A DNA stretch of 51,596 nt from an uncultured Dorea sp. (GCA_910587575.1 CAJULU010000019.1:3253-54848), one strand, 5' to 3'; positions 6,397 to 14,395 are shown, numbered from the stretch's first letter. Notes: generated by a model not told the origin, from the sequence alone. Program-made: numbers and translations.

Positions 6397-7308
6397 CTAC
6401 TTCTTCACCTGAAAGACTTCCCTTACCACCTTAATGAACCGTTCTGCCGACCCGGACAACTGATAATTCTTGTTATATACCAGATTGATATCCCTGCCGT
6501 CATCCGCTTTCGGAATCGGAAATGCAAGCACATACCCATCCCTTGTCTCGTCCCTCGTGGCAAGCCTGGACAGAATCGAAACCCCCATGCCCTGCCGCAC
6601 AGACTTCTTAATCGTCTCCTGGTTCTCGATACTGGCAATAATATCCAGCTCCGACGGGTTTACTCCCGCCCGTTTCAGCTGCTTCTTCGCTTCCTTACGT
6701 GTACCGGACCCCTCTTCCCGCATAATCACATGCTCCTTAAGAATCCACCGGATGTCCTCTGCCGACTCCTCCTGGAACTTCCGGTACTTCTCCGTATTCG
6801 GTGTGATGATCACCAGTTCGTCCTTATAAAAAGGAATATATTTACAATGCTTCTTCTCCAGCACCGTCCCCGTAAATCCCACGTCCGCCATATGCTCTAC
6901 AATCCGGGTCACCACCTTTGTGCTGTCCGTCTCGATAATCTTGATCTGTTCCTCGGGATACCGCTCATTAAACCGGATCAGCACCTTCGGAAGCAGATAC
7001 TGGGCCGGAATGGTAGATGCCGCAATGGTAATGCAGTGCTTCTCCCCGGACTCCTTCCCGCCGAAACGCTCTTCTATCTTCTTCTCCAGATCAACAATCT
7101 GCCTGGCATATTTATATAAATCTTTCCCGTCGTCCGATAAGCCGACCTCCTTCGTATTTCTGACAAACAGCCTTACACTCAGTTCCTTCTCCAACGAAGC
7201 TATATGTGCACTGATGGTAGGCTGCGTCAGAAACAACTCCTTCGCCGCCTTTGAAAAACTGCCGCCTTCCGCCACCTGGACGAAGGCTTCTAATTGTTTC
7301 AGATTCAT
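6397..7308 (-). CDS. LysR-type regulator, selenium-metabolism associated
   Basis: A 303-aa LysR protein. The N-terminal winged HTH is clear (MNLKQLEAFVQVAEGGSFSK, then LFLTQPTISAHIASLE), followed by a substrate-binding domain from about residue 90. It is the last gene of the yedF-selD-selA-selB unit; its ATG overlaps the selB stop by one base (TAATG), so it is translationally coupled. LysR genes in this position are known in selenium clusters of Firmicutes. The likely role is control of the sel or selenoprotein genes in response to selenium (inference). Candidate targets here are the yedF promoter with its 11-bp inverted repeat and the csd/yedE promoter. Confidence 0.88.
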   Translation of the reverse strand: MNLKQLEAFVQVAEGGSFSKAAKELFLTQPTISAHIASLEKELSVRLFVRNTKEVGLSDDGKDLYKYARQIVDLEKKIEERFGGKESGEKHCITIAASTIPAQYLLPKVLIRFNERYPEEQIKIIETDSTKVVTRIVEHMADVGFTGTVLEKKHCKYIPFYKDELVIITPNTEKYRKFQEESAEDIRWILKEHVIMREEGSGTRKEAKKQLKRAGVNPSELDIIASIENQETIKKSVRQGMGVSILSRLATRDETRDGYVLAFPIPKADDGRDINLVYNKNYQLSGSAERFIKVVREVFQVKK

Positions 7309-9221
7309 TAGTACGCAATCCTTTCGCTCTCTGCCCCCGTCTTCTTAGTTACTTTTATACTATCCATGTACTCAAGTATCGGTTTTGCACTTTTTCTGCT
7401 GGTCTCAAACAAATCCCGGACCTGTGCAATCGTAATCAGAGGATCCTCTCTGAGCCTCTCCTTGATGACTTCCTTCGCATGATCCATATATTCCTTCAGC
7501 GTATACATGTCATCCGCAACCTTCACGATGTTCTGCTCTTCCAGAAGGATATTGAGAATATCATCTGCGGTCATCCGGTCCACGCCCTTGATATCAATCT
7601 CCGGATAACGGACAAAATCATACTTTGCTTTTGCAAACGTATCCAGAAGAATCCCGGACACCTTATCAAAGGTGCCGTCTTTCCTCACCTCATACTCCGG
7701 CGTACACAGAAATTCGTCTACACGCTTCAGGCAGCCGCCGTCAATCAGCATTTCCAGAATCTTATCGAAAACATTCGCCTTGATTTTCTGGAAATGGGCC
7801 GTCTGAACCTCCGCTTTCTTCATACCGTACCGATACGGAAACCTCTCTTCATAGTCCTTGAGCGCAGCCAGTATGGTCAGCTCTGCCCTGCGCCTGCTGT
7901 CGCTATGCCACACATAGGTATCTTTGCGCATAGGAAATACACAGACCAGCCCCTGCGTCTCTAACTGCTCCACATCCTCCTTCACTTCTTCCAGAGACAA
8001 AGCGGTAAGCTTCGCAAGTTCCGCAGCCGTAATCAGGGTATCCCCGTGCCCCTTCACATGCAGTTCAATCACGTCCGCCGTAGAACCGGACTCCTTGCGC
8101 TTTAACTCTTCAATCACATCCTGCTGGAACCGCCGCTTTACCCTTGGATTCGGTTCCAACACCTCTCCACCTCCAATCGTTTCCATTGGAGAATAGAAGC
8201 GCACGACAAATTTGTCGCCCCGCCTTACCGCTACCTCTTCCTCCAGCCGAAGCTGCACGAACCCGCTCTCTCCCGGCCCGATCTCCTCCTTGTCAAGCAG
8301 AACGGCGCGGCACAGCACCTCGCTGGTTCCTGTAAAAAAATGCAGCCGCATATGGTTCGTCAGAATCCGTACGGAAGAATCCAGGATCCGCATCTTTACA
8401 TCCAGAAGATCCGTATTCTTCATACTGTTCTTAGGAGCCAGCACACAGCCTCTCTTAATCTCTTTCTTCTTCACATTAGACAGGTTGATCGCCACACGCT
8501 GTCCGGCATAGCAGGTATCCTTGTCCTGTCCATGCACCTGGATACTGCGGATCTTACACTCCTTGCCCACCGGGTACATCTCAAGCGTATCTTCCCTGGT
8601 AATGGTTCCGGATACCAGCGTCCCGGTAATGATCGTCCCGAATCCCGACAGAGTAAAGGCACGGTCCACCGGCAGCCTGGGAATCGTCTGAATATCCTTG
8701 GCCGCCACCTCATCACTGGTCATGCGCTCAATCAGGCCAGTCAGATCCTCAAGGCCCTCTCCCGTCGCCGCCGACACCTTGACCACTGGAGCACTGGCAA
8801 GGAACGTACCTTCCAGCTCTTCCCTTACCTCTTCCTCAACCAGCTCCAGCCACTCTTCATCCACAAGGTCACATTTATTCAAAACAATAATGCTCTTCTC
8901 AATCCCCAGCAGGTTCAGGATATCCACATGTTCCTTCGTCTGGGGCATGATTCCCTCGTCTGCCGCAATCACCAGCAGTACCAGATCCATGCCCACCACT
9001 CCGGCAACCATATTATTGATGAACCGCTCATGCCCGGGGACGTCGATGATGCCCACACGGTCGCCGCCCGGAAGGTCGAAATAAGTAAATCCAAGGTCAA
9101 TGGTGATTCCCCGTCTCTGCTCTTCCTCCCAGCGGTCCGTATTCCTCCCCGTCAGAGCCTTTATAAGCGTCGTCTTCCCATGGTCGATATGACCTGCCGT
9201 ACCAACGATTATATTCTTCAT
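7308..9221 (-). CDS. selB: Selenocysteine-specific translation elongation factor SelB
   Basis: A 637-aa translational GTPase. G1 GHIDHGKT lies at residues 10-17, the G3 motif DVPGH at 60-64 and G4 NKCD at 115-118. EF-Tu-like domains 2 and 3 follow, and the C-terminal third holds the winged-helix repeats that bind the SECIS RNA. Length and layout match bacterial SelB. It delivers Sec-tRNA to in-frame UGA. The gene follows selA by about 90 bases and overlaps the LysR gene by one. The spacer before it contains copy 2 of the repeated element. RBS GGAGA lies 9 bases before ATG. The selD gene in the same unit needs SelB for its own translation. Confidence 0.96.
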   Translation of the reverse strand: MKNIIVGTAGHIDHGKTTLIKALTGRNTDRWEEEQRRGITIDLGFTYFDLPGGDRVGIIDVPGHERFINNMVAGVVGMDLVLLVIAADEGIMPQTKEHVDILNLLGIEKSIIVLNKCDLVDEEWLELVEEEVREELEGTFLASAPVVKVSAATGEGLEDLTGLIERMTSDEVAAKDIQTIPRLPVDRAFTLSGFGTIITGTLVSGTITREDTLEMYPVGKECKIRSIQVHGQDKDTCYAGQRVAINLSNVKKKEIKRGCVLAPKNSMKNTDLLDVKMRILDSSVRILTNHMRLHFFTGTSEVLCRAVLLDKEEIGPGESGFVQLRLEEEVAVRRGDKFVVRFYSPMETIGGGEVLEPNPRVKRRFQQDVIEELKRKESGSTADVIELHVKGHGDTLITAAELAKLTALSLEEVKEDVEQLETQGLVCVFPMRKDTYVWHSDSRRRAELTILAALKDYEERFPYRYGMKKAEVQTAHFQKIKANVFDKILEMLIDGGCLKRVDEFLCTPEYEVRKDGTFDKVSGILLDTFAKAKYDFVRYPEIDIKGVDRMTADDILNILLEEQNIVKVADDMYTLKEYMDHAKEVIKERLREDPLITIAQVRDLFETSRKSAKPILEYMDSIKVTKKTGAESERIAY

Positions 9222-9242
9222 ATCTCAAATCTCCTGCTTTTT

Positions 9243-9295
9243 ATTTTACATTACAGCCGCATGTTATCTTCCGGCCATATGCTTCTCCTCCTGCA
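9243..9295 (-). repeat. Copy 2 of the ~53-bp selenium-cluster element
   Basis: Located between selA and selB, on the same strand as copy 1 (4705-4757). The first 21 bases are identical. On minus it contains a ribosome-site-like GGAGGAG followed by a micro reading frame ATG-GCC-GGA-AGA-TAA (MAGR) and then HAAVM-stop in the same frame. Confidence 0.6.
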
Positions 9296-9310
9296 AAATA
9301 ATCCTGTCTG

Positions 9311-10738
9311 TCACCGTCCTGCAATCAGACTGATCTCCTCCAGCACGTCCAGCTCCTTAAACTGGTCTGCAATCACCTTGAAAAACCGCCGCTCAATCGT
9401 CCTCACATCCAGGAGCACCGTATCATTGACCGTCCTTGGAATCACCGGAACCGGCAGATGCCGCATACGCTCCTCAAGCTCGGCAACGCTGATCTTCTCA
9501 GGATGGATTGCCACAGCCATGCTGGGAATCCGCTCAAGGGGAAGGGAGCCGCCTCCAATCTGCGACTCGCAGGGCACGCACGTAATCTTTGCAGGCAGCT
9601 CTTTTTCCGTCAGTATCTTACACAGATCCTCAGCTTCCCATTTTACATCCTCCAATGGGCATGTAATCATCCTCAGAACCGGGATATTCCTAATTGCTTT
9701 TTCTTCGGATAAATATTCCTGCAGAACCATCTCAAGAGCCGCCGCCGTAAACTTGTCAATCCGAAGCGCCCTTGTGAGCTGGTTCTTCTTCATCCTGTCA
9801 ATATATTTTTTCCGTCCGATAATGATCCCCGCCTGAGGGCCGCCTAACAGCTTGTCGCCGCTGAAACACACCACATCCGCACCTTTCTTAACAGAATCCT
9901 GGACGGTCGGCTCATATGTAATGCCGTATTTGCTCAGGTCAATCAGCACGCCGCTTCCCAGATCTTCGATAACCGGAATCTCATGCTCCTTCGCAAGGGG
10001 AATCAGCTCGTCGATTCCCACACTCTCCGTAAAGCCCACGATCCGGTAATTACTGGTGTGGACTTTCAGCAGGGCTTTCGTCTCCTCCGTGACTGCATTC
10101 TCATAGTCGTCCAAATGGGTCTTATTGGTGGTGCCCACTTCCACCAGCGCAGCGCCGCTCTGTTCCATCACGTCAGGGATCCTGAATTTCCCGCCAATCT
10201 CCACCAGTTCCCCCCGGGAAACGACCACCTCGCCGCCCTTTGCAAGAGAACTTAAGATCAGCATCACTGCCGCGGCATTGTTATTGACCGCCATGGCAGC
10301 CTCGGCTCCCGTAATCTTACACAATAATTTCTCAAAATGGGAGTAACGCTCCCCCCGCCGGCCCGCCTCCAGGTTATACTCCAGATTGGAGTAACCCGTG
10401 GCAATGGCGGACAGCCGCCTCATGTGCTCCTGCCCGATGGGGGCCCGCCCCAGGTTCGTGTGAAGAATGGTTCCCGTCCCATTGATCACCATGCACATAT
10501 TCGGCGTGTGCATGGCGGCAACCGTCATCTCGATATGCGCAATCAGCAGTTCAATCTGCGCTTTTGCCGCCTCTTCCTCCTCACACTGCCCGATAAATTC
10601 CCGCAGTCTGTCCAACTCAATGTGAATCGCTTCCATCACCGGATCCCGGCTGTAATGGTCGATCATTTCCTGTATGGTCTCATTTTCCAGCAGTATGTCC
10701 ACTTTCGGAATACTGCGGTATAATTGATTCTTATTCAT
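9311..10738 (-). CDS. selA: L-seryl-tRNA(Sec) selenium transferase SelA
   Basis: A 475-aa PLP enzyme, the normal SelA length. The N-terminal tRNA-binding region begins MNKNQLYRSIPKVDILL, then come INGTGTILHTNLGRAP (about 85-100) and the PLP lysine Lys296 in CFSGDKLLGGPQAG. SelA converts Ser-tRNA(Sec) to Sec-tRNA(Sec) using selenophosphate from SelD. It lies 45 bases after selD and before selB on the same strand, in the order yedF-selD-selA-selB-lysR. AGGAAA lies before the ATG. Confidence 0.96.
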   Translation of the reverse strand: MNKNQLYRSIPKVDILLENETIQEMIDHYSRDPVMEAIHIELDRLREFIGQCEEEEAAKAQIELLIAHIEMTVAAMHTPNMCMVINGTGTILHTNLGRAPIGQEHMRRLSAIATGYSNLEYNLEAGRRGERYSHFEKLLCKITGAEAAMAVNNNAAAVMLILSSLAKGGEVVVSRGELVEIGGKFRIPDVMEQSGAALVEVGTTNKTHLDDYENAVTEETKALLKVHTSNYRIVGFTESVGIDELIPLAKEHEIPVIEDLGSGVLIDLSKYGITYEPTVQDSVKKGADVVCFSGDKLLGGPQAGIIIGRKKYIDRMKKNQLTRALRIDKFTAAALEMVLQEYLSEEKAIRNIPVLRMITCPLEDVKWEAEDLCKILTEKELPAKITCVPCESQIGGGSLPLERIPSMAVAIHPEKISVAELEERMRHLPVPVIPRTVNDTVLLDVRTIERRFFKVIADQFKELDVLEEISLIAGR

Positions 10739-10783
10739 CTCTTTTATTTCCTGACTATTTTATTTCCCGCCCTGCCAAAGGAA

Positions 10784-11824
10784 TCAGCACAGGCGGATTA
10801 ATTTATCGCTCTTTTCTGCTACCTTTCCAATGATCGAGACAGCCGTATCCATCCCCGCCTTCTGGAAATCTAAAATCATCTCCTCCAGATACTCCGGGGA
10901 AACGCTGATTAAAAGCCCTCCGGAAGTCTGAGGATCATACAGAAGGTCGAGATAATGTTCCTCCACGGATCCAGCCTCGACTTTGCCGATGGAGTATCCC
11001 CGGTTCTTATAGGCTCCCGCCGGAACCAGCCCCATCTTCGCATAATCAATTGCATCCTCAAAATACGCAATGTCTTTCACACGGATCTCAAATGTCACTT
11101 CACTGGCTGACGCCATCTCCACACAATGCCCGAGTAGTCCGAATCCCGTGATATCCGTACATGCGGACACATCGTACTTCTCAACCACCTGCTTCCCCTT
11201 CTTATTGAGGGAGGCCATGACTGTCTGCGCCTCACGGATTGCGGACGGCGATGCCATCCCAGCCTTAATCGCAGTATTCACCACGCCGCTTCCGATCTGC
11301 TTCGTAAGCACCAGGACATCTCCCGGCCTGCAGCCAAAATTCTTAAATATCTTATCAGGATGTACGAAACCGGACACGCACAGTCCGTACTTCGGCTCAT
11401 CGTCCTGTACGGAATGTCCTCCTACCAGCACCGCTCCTGCTTCTTTCACCTTCATTGCGCCACCCGCCAGGATGTCGCCCAGAATCGCCGGATCCAGACA
11501 ATTGGGAAATCCGACTATGTTAAGCGCCACTGCCGGCTCTCCCCCCATGGCCCATACGTCACTAAGGGAATTCGCCGCTGCTATCTGACCGAACATATAA
11601 GGGTCATCTACAATCGGAGTAAAGAAATCTACCGTCTGGATCATCGCAATCTCATCAGTGACCTTGTAAATAGCCGCATCATCGGATGTTTCGATACCTA
11701 CTATTAAATTATCATCGTGAAACTTAGGCAGCTTACTCAGTACCTGAGCAAGGGTCTCCGGACCTATCTTAGCCGCTCAGCCAGCCGTCTTGCTTAATTG
11801 CGTTAATCTGACATCTGATTTCAT
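10784..11824 (-). CDS. selD: Selenide, water dikinase SelD (selenoprotein with Sec at codon 16)
   Basis: The longest uninterrupted frame begins at 11644, but the protein clearly starts earlier. From ATG 11824 (AGGAGG 9 bases upstream) it reads MKSDVRLTQLSKTAG, then an in-frame TGA (11777-11779), then AAKIGPETLAQVLSKL. This is the SelD active-site region, in which the UGA position is Cys or Sec. The full product is 346 aa, normal for SelD. The conserved Lys follows three residues after Sec, and ATP-binding glycine and aspartate motifs (ETSDDAAIY, VGGHSV) follow. SelD makes selenophosphate from selenide and ATP. Because its mRNA needs SelA, SelB and selC, synthesis depends on the pathway it feeds. 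Annotation tools often truncate such genes. Confidence 0.96.
11748..11779 (-). promoter_or_regulatory. UGA codon with bacterial SECIS-like hairpin in selD
   Basis: Immediately downstream of TGA (11777-11779) the minus strand folds: outer pairs GC/GC and AAG/CTT with small bulges, then GGTC (11764-11761) paired with GACC (11756-11753) closing a CGGA loop. The loop guanines lie about 21-22 bases from the UGA, within the known 16-37 base window of bacterial SECIS elements bound by SelB. Confidence 0.75.
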
Positions 11825-11843
11825 TTTAAAAAACCTCCTGAAC

Positions 11844-11911
11844 CTCTCTTTTCTTTCAATCTGCCGGATACCTTCCCGGCTCTTCCTGTTAATCTGCCGG
11901 ATACCTTCCCG
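11844..11911 (-). repeat. Tandem 23-bp repeat forming two hairpins in the selD leader
   Basis: AATCTGCCGGATACCTTCCC plus GGC occurs twice (about 11858-11880 and 11891-11913), 33 bases apart. On minus each copy holds GCCGG-(8 bases)-CCGGC, a 5-bp GC stem. The repeat is in frame with selD and open (REGIRQI twice), but the strong AGGAGG just before ATG 11824 argues against a longer protein. Confidence 0.6.
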
Positions 11912-11936
11912 GCCTCCTTCCATAAAATGGGAAAAC

Positions 11937-11984
11937 GGATTCCCGATACAGGAACGTCATTTCCGCACAGTCTGATCGGAATCC
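11937..11984 (-). promoter_or_regulatory. Long hairpin between yedF and selD
   Basis: GGATTCCCGAT (11937-11947) and ATCGGAATCC (11975-11984) pair over ten bases with one bulge, and an inner GGAA/TTCC stem can form. On minus it is followed by GTTTTCCCATTTT. It could be an attenuator or weak terminator that lowers selD-selA-selB expression relative to yedF. Confidence 0.45.
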
Positions 11985-11994
11985 GCCTCCCACA

Positions 11995-12015
11995 AGACCA
12001 TAACCTCTATGGTCT
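11995..12015 (-). other. Hairpin containing the yedF stop codon
   Basis: AGACCAT (11995-12001) and ATGGTCT (12009-12015) form a perfect 7-bp stem with a 7-base loop; the yedF stop (12007-12009) sits at the loop edge. No T tract follows. Confidence 0.4.
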
Positions 12016-12612
12016 GATAATCTTTCCTGCTTTCGCCATTGTCTCTACAATGCTGTACATATTCGTCACAGAACCTACCGCCAGCCTGTCCTTCAATCCA
12101 TAGTAATCCAGGCAGGTTCCGCAGGTCATGATCCCCACGCCCTGTGCCTCCAGAGACTTAAGGTCGTCAAGAGAATCCGAACCTTCCGCCGTCAGGGTTG
12201 CTCCGCCGTTATAGAAAAGCATGGTCTTTGGCAGCGTGTCAAGCTGGGTAACGGCAAAAATAAATCCCTTCATCAATACTTTGCCCAGTTCGTCATTTCC
12301 TATACCCATACGGTCAGAGGAAACCACTACCACGGTGTTATCCCTTGCATCCGGCGCACATACCGCTGCTTCTGTCTCTTCTCCTGCCGGCGCACCTTCC
12401 ATCTGAATCGTAATCTTAAATTCCGCATCTCCAAGCTTCTCAGAGGACACCTGTCCTCCTGCGCTTGAGGCCATCTTCGTTACGTTCTGAACGGCGATCT
12501 CATTGTCCACCAGAACCTCGATCTTCTCCGGCCCTGTAAGCGCCTGCATTGCCTTTTTGGTCTTGATAACCGGGATCGGACAATTATCTCCCATTGCGTT
12601 GACTGTAACCAT
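12007..12612 (-). CDS. yedF: Selenium metabolism protein YedF (TusA domain plus DsrE-like domain)
   Basis: A 201-aa two-domain protein. The N-terminal TusA-like domain (about 1-72) contains the CPIP motif (residues 11-14). After a linker, a DsrE/F-like domain (about 90-201) begins TVVVVSSDRMGIG and ends with MTCGTCLDYYGLKDRLAVG, with two cysteines. This architecture is the selenium-associated YedF family, thought to carry Se to SelD; direct biochemical proof is limited. It is the first gene of the sel unit and is driven by the promoter at 12666-12694. A 182-base structured leader separates it from selD. Its ribosome site is AAAGGTGG with ATG close by. Confidence 0.92.
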   Translation of the reverse strand: MVTVNAMGDNCPIPVIKTKKAMQALTGPEKIEVLVDNEIAVQNVTKMASSAGGQVSSEKLGDAEFKITIQMEGAPAGEETEAAVCAPDARDNTVVVVSSDRMGIGNDELGKVLMKGFIFAVTQLDTLPKTMLFYNGGATLTAEGSDSLDDLKSLEAQGVGIMTCGTCLDYYGLKDRLAVGSVTNMYSIVETMAKAGKIIRP

Positions 12613-12638
12613 TCTTACATTCCACCTTTCTTCTTCGG

Positions 12639-12698
12639 TTCGTTTACCTCAACACATATAGACATATTCTATCATTGTTTGACAAAAAGGTAAACGAA
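12639..12698. promoter_or_regulatory. Promoter of the sel unit bracketed by an 11-bp inverted repeat
   Basis: On minus TTTACC (12689-12694), 17 bp and TAGAAT (12666-12671) with extended TGA form the promoter. TTCGTTTACCT (12639-12649) and AGGTAAACGAA (12688-12698) are a perfect 11-bp inverted repeat whose arms are about 49 bp apart centre to centre. One arm covers the -35, the other lies about 20 bases past the start site. This is an operator arrangement compatible with DNA looping or a large dimeric regulator. Confidence 0.6.
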
Positions 12699-12776
12699 TA
12701 TTTCATATATTATAAAATAGTTTGAGAAAATTCCCAGACTCTTTTACCACGTGAATCAAATCCTGCTGTCTGCATC

Positions 12777-13457
12777 TTATCCCCCACAGGTTGCATAACG
12801 GTAACTTTCCAGATTCTCCCGGACGCTTCTGTCTCTGACGTCTATCGTATGATAATCCCTGCCGTCATAGAGGGCCGGCTTCATCTGCCCCTTCTTAAAT
12901 ACGGTCAGAAACTCTTCCATAGTATGTACCTCTTCCGGGAAATAAGTCGCACAGACACCCACTTTCTCCGGTACATGACAGTCACTGGATCCCATGGTGA
13001 AAAGCCCCAGCTCCAGCGCAAATTCAGCCGCTTTCCGACAGGCTTTTCTGGACGTGCTTCCATTGAGGACTTCAAGTCCGTCTAACCCGTGCACATTGCG
13101 GAGATGTTCTTCCAGTCCCCTGTTATTGTTGCGGAAAGGATGCGCCGCAAAACACACGCCGCCCTGTCCTTTGACCAGATCAATGAAATCCTGCGCCGGT
13201 ATACGCTCTTCCGGGTAATCATGGATTCCAAAGGCAATGATATCCCCCTGGAGAGAGAAAAATTCTATCCCTACAAAGATAGGAAATCCTGTTCTCTGTG
13301 AATATTCCCCCGCAAATTCCTTTAGTCCCATACTGTCATGGTCCGTAATACAGATTCCGCCAAGCCCTCTTGCCTTTGCAATCTGTACCATCTGGTCTAA
13401 CTTCAGAAAACTGTCCTTTGAACAGGTCATTTCGTGCATATGGGTATCTATAAACAT
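12777..13457 (-). CDS. PHP-domain metal-dependent phosphoesterase
   Basis: A 226-aa stand-alone PHP domain. Metal-ligand motifs appear in order: DTHMHEM (4-10), ITDHDSM (about 37-43), a histidine-rich AAHPFRNNNRG (about 104) and SSDCHVPEKVG (about 157). PHP proteins hydrolyse phosphoesters such as nucleotide 3',5'-bisphosphates, histidinol phosphate or short oligonucleotides; the substrate is not predictable here. The ATG is preceded by AAAGGAGAGG. It appears monocistronic, with a possible promoter (TTTGAA, 18 bp, TATAAT on minus at 13507-13536). No terminator was found before the yedF promoter. Confidence 0.85.
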   Translation of the reverse strand: MFIDTHMHEMTCSKDSFLKLDQMVQIAKARGLGGICITDHDSMGLKEFAGEYSQRTGFPIFVGIEFFSLQGDIIAFGIHDYPEERIPAQDFIDLVKGQGGVCFAAHPFRNNNRGLEEHLRNVHGLDGLEVLNGSTSRKACRKAAEFALELGLFTMGSSDCHVPEKVGVCATYFPEEVHTMEEFLTVFKKGQMKPALYDGRDYHTIDVRDRSVRENLESYRYATCGG

Positions 13458-13591
13458 ATGGTCCTCTCCTTTTTTCGGTCATCTGCTGTCAATGGTGTCT
13501 GATTCTATTATATAAACCCTTCGCCCTGGCTTCAAATAGACTTTTATAATATATTTTTCTATTTATTGATTTTTTCTATATATACCCTGAC

Positions 13592-13618
13592 AAAAAAGGC
13601 CTGAGATCAACTCAGGCC
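13592..13618 (-). terminator. Terminator overlapping the end of the alarmone synthetase gene
   Basis: On minus GGCCTGAG (13618-13611), loop, CTCAGGCC (13605-13598), then six T. The gene's stop codon (13607-13609) lies in the loop and its last residues SGLS are encoded in the stem, so coding sequence and terminator are merged. Confidence 0.9.
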
Positions 13619-14320
13619 CGACATTGCCACTCGGTTCACATGGCTTCTTTCATTATTTCTATTCGTACTGATTCTTAACTCTTCTTGTTCTCTTAAGCAA
13701 TCCAGGATTGCCCTGTTCAGAGAAAGCATCTTTTCGTCCAGTGACGACACCATCTCTGCACATTCTCTTAATTCCCGGCTGATATATTCGGGAGCATTTC
13801 CTTCAAATTTGTAATAGATCTTATGTTCAAGGCTTGCCCAGAAATCCATGGCAATGGTCCGGATCTGTATCTCTACTTTCGTATCCACAACACTGTCCGA
13901 TAAAAAGATCGGTACGGATACCAGCATATGATAACTCTTATAACCGCTCATCTTCGGGTGTCTGATGTAATCCTTGATTGACAGCACTTTCAGATCACTC
14001 TGGTTTCCAATCATCTCGCCCAACTGATATATGTCGGATGTGAAGGAGCAGATCAGCCTCACGCCGGCAATATCGTTGACATACTTGACCATATTCTCGA
14101 TTGATATCTCGTAACCGTTCTTTCTTAACTTCTTTACTATACTCTCTGGTGTCTTTACTCTTGTCTTGATATGCTCAATCGGATTATACTTATGTACGTG
14201 CTGGAATTCATCGTTCAGTATCTCAAGCTTCGTTCCAACTTCCTTCAATGCCGAGTTATACAGGAACATAATCGTCTTCCAACTGTCTACATCCTCATAA
14301 TTCTTTATTGCATTCTCCAT
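13607..14320 (-). CDS. Small alarmone synthetase, (p)ppGpp synthetase domain only
   Basis: A 237-aa protein with only the RelA/SpoT synthetase domain and no hydrolase, TGS or ACT part, so a single-domain synthetase of the RelQ/RelP type. Visible motifs are IKTRVKTPESIVKKL (about 51-65, substrate binding), DIAGVRLIC (about 83-91), SGYKSYHMLV (about 125) and VEIQIRTIAMDFWASLEHKI (about 147). These make pppGpp or ppGpp from GTP/GDP and ATP, usually under transcriptional rather than ribosomal control. A clear promoter lies at 14367-14395 and the stop codon lies inside the terminator hairpin. Assignment to the RelQ or RelP subgroup is not certain. Confidence 0.9.
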   Translation of the reverse strand: MENAIKNYEDVDSWKTIMFLYNSALKEVGTKLEILNDEFQHVHKYNPIEHIKTRVKTPESIVKKLRKNGYEISIENMVKYVNDIAGVRLICSFTSDIYQLGEMIGNQSDLKVLSIKDYIRHPKMSGYKSYHMLVSVPIFLSDSVVDTKVEIQIRTIAMDFWASLEHKIYYKFEGNAPEYISRELRECAEMVSSLDEKMLSLNRAILDCLREQEELRISTNRNNERSHVNRVAMSGLS

Positions 14321-14366
14321 ATAGTATCTCTCCTCTCATACCGAAGAGTTAATTCGTACTGTCCTT

Positions 14367-14395
14367 AGTATACCATATGAATCAAGGTATGTCAT
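14367..14395 (-). promoter_or_regulatory. Predicted promoter of the alarmone synthetase
   Basis: On minus ATGACA (14390-14395), 17 bp, TATACT (14367-14372) with an extended TGG, about 45 bases before the ATG. Confidence 0.65.

Noticed and set aside
8341..8360. Third copy of the selenium-cluster repeat inside selB
   Set aside because: Only a partial match around GCAGCCGCAT within coding sequence for HMRLHFF; the flanks do not match.
8340..9836. A 498-codon plus-strand open frame
   Set aside because: Antisense to selB and selA; composition and lack of motifs mark it as a shadow.
11777..11779. In-frame stop in selD as a sign of a pseudogene
   Set aside because: The TGA is at the conserved Sec position, is followed by a SECIS-like hairpin, and complete Sec machinery is encoded alongside.
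11825..11923. N-terminal extension of SelD through the REGIRQI repeats
   Set aside because: The frame is open, but a strong AGGAGG lies 9 bases before ATG 11824 and known SelD proteins begin near there.
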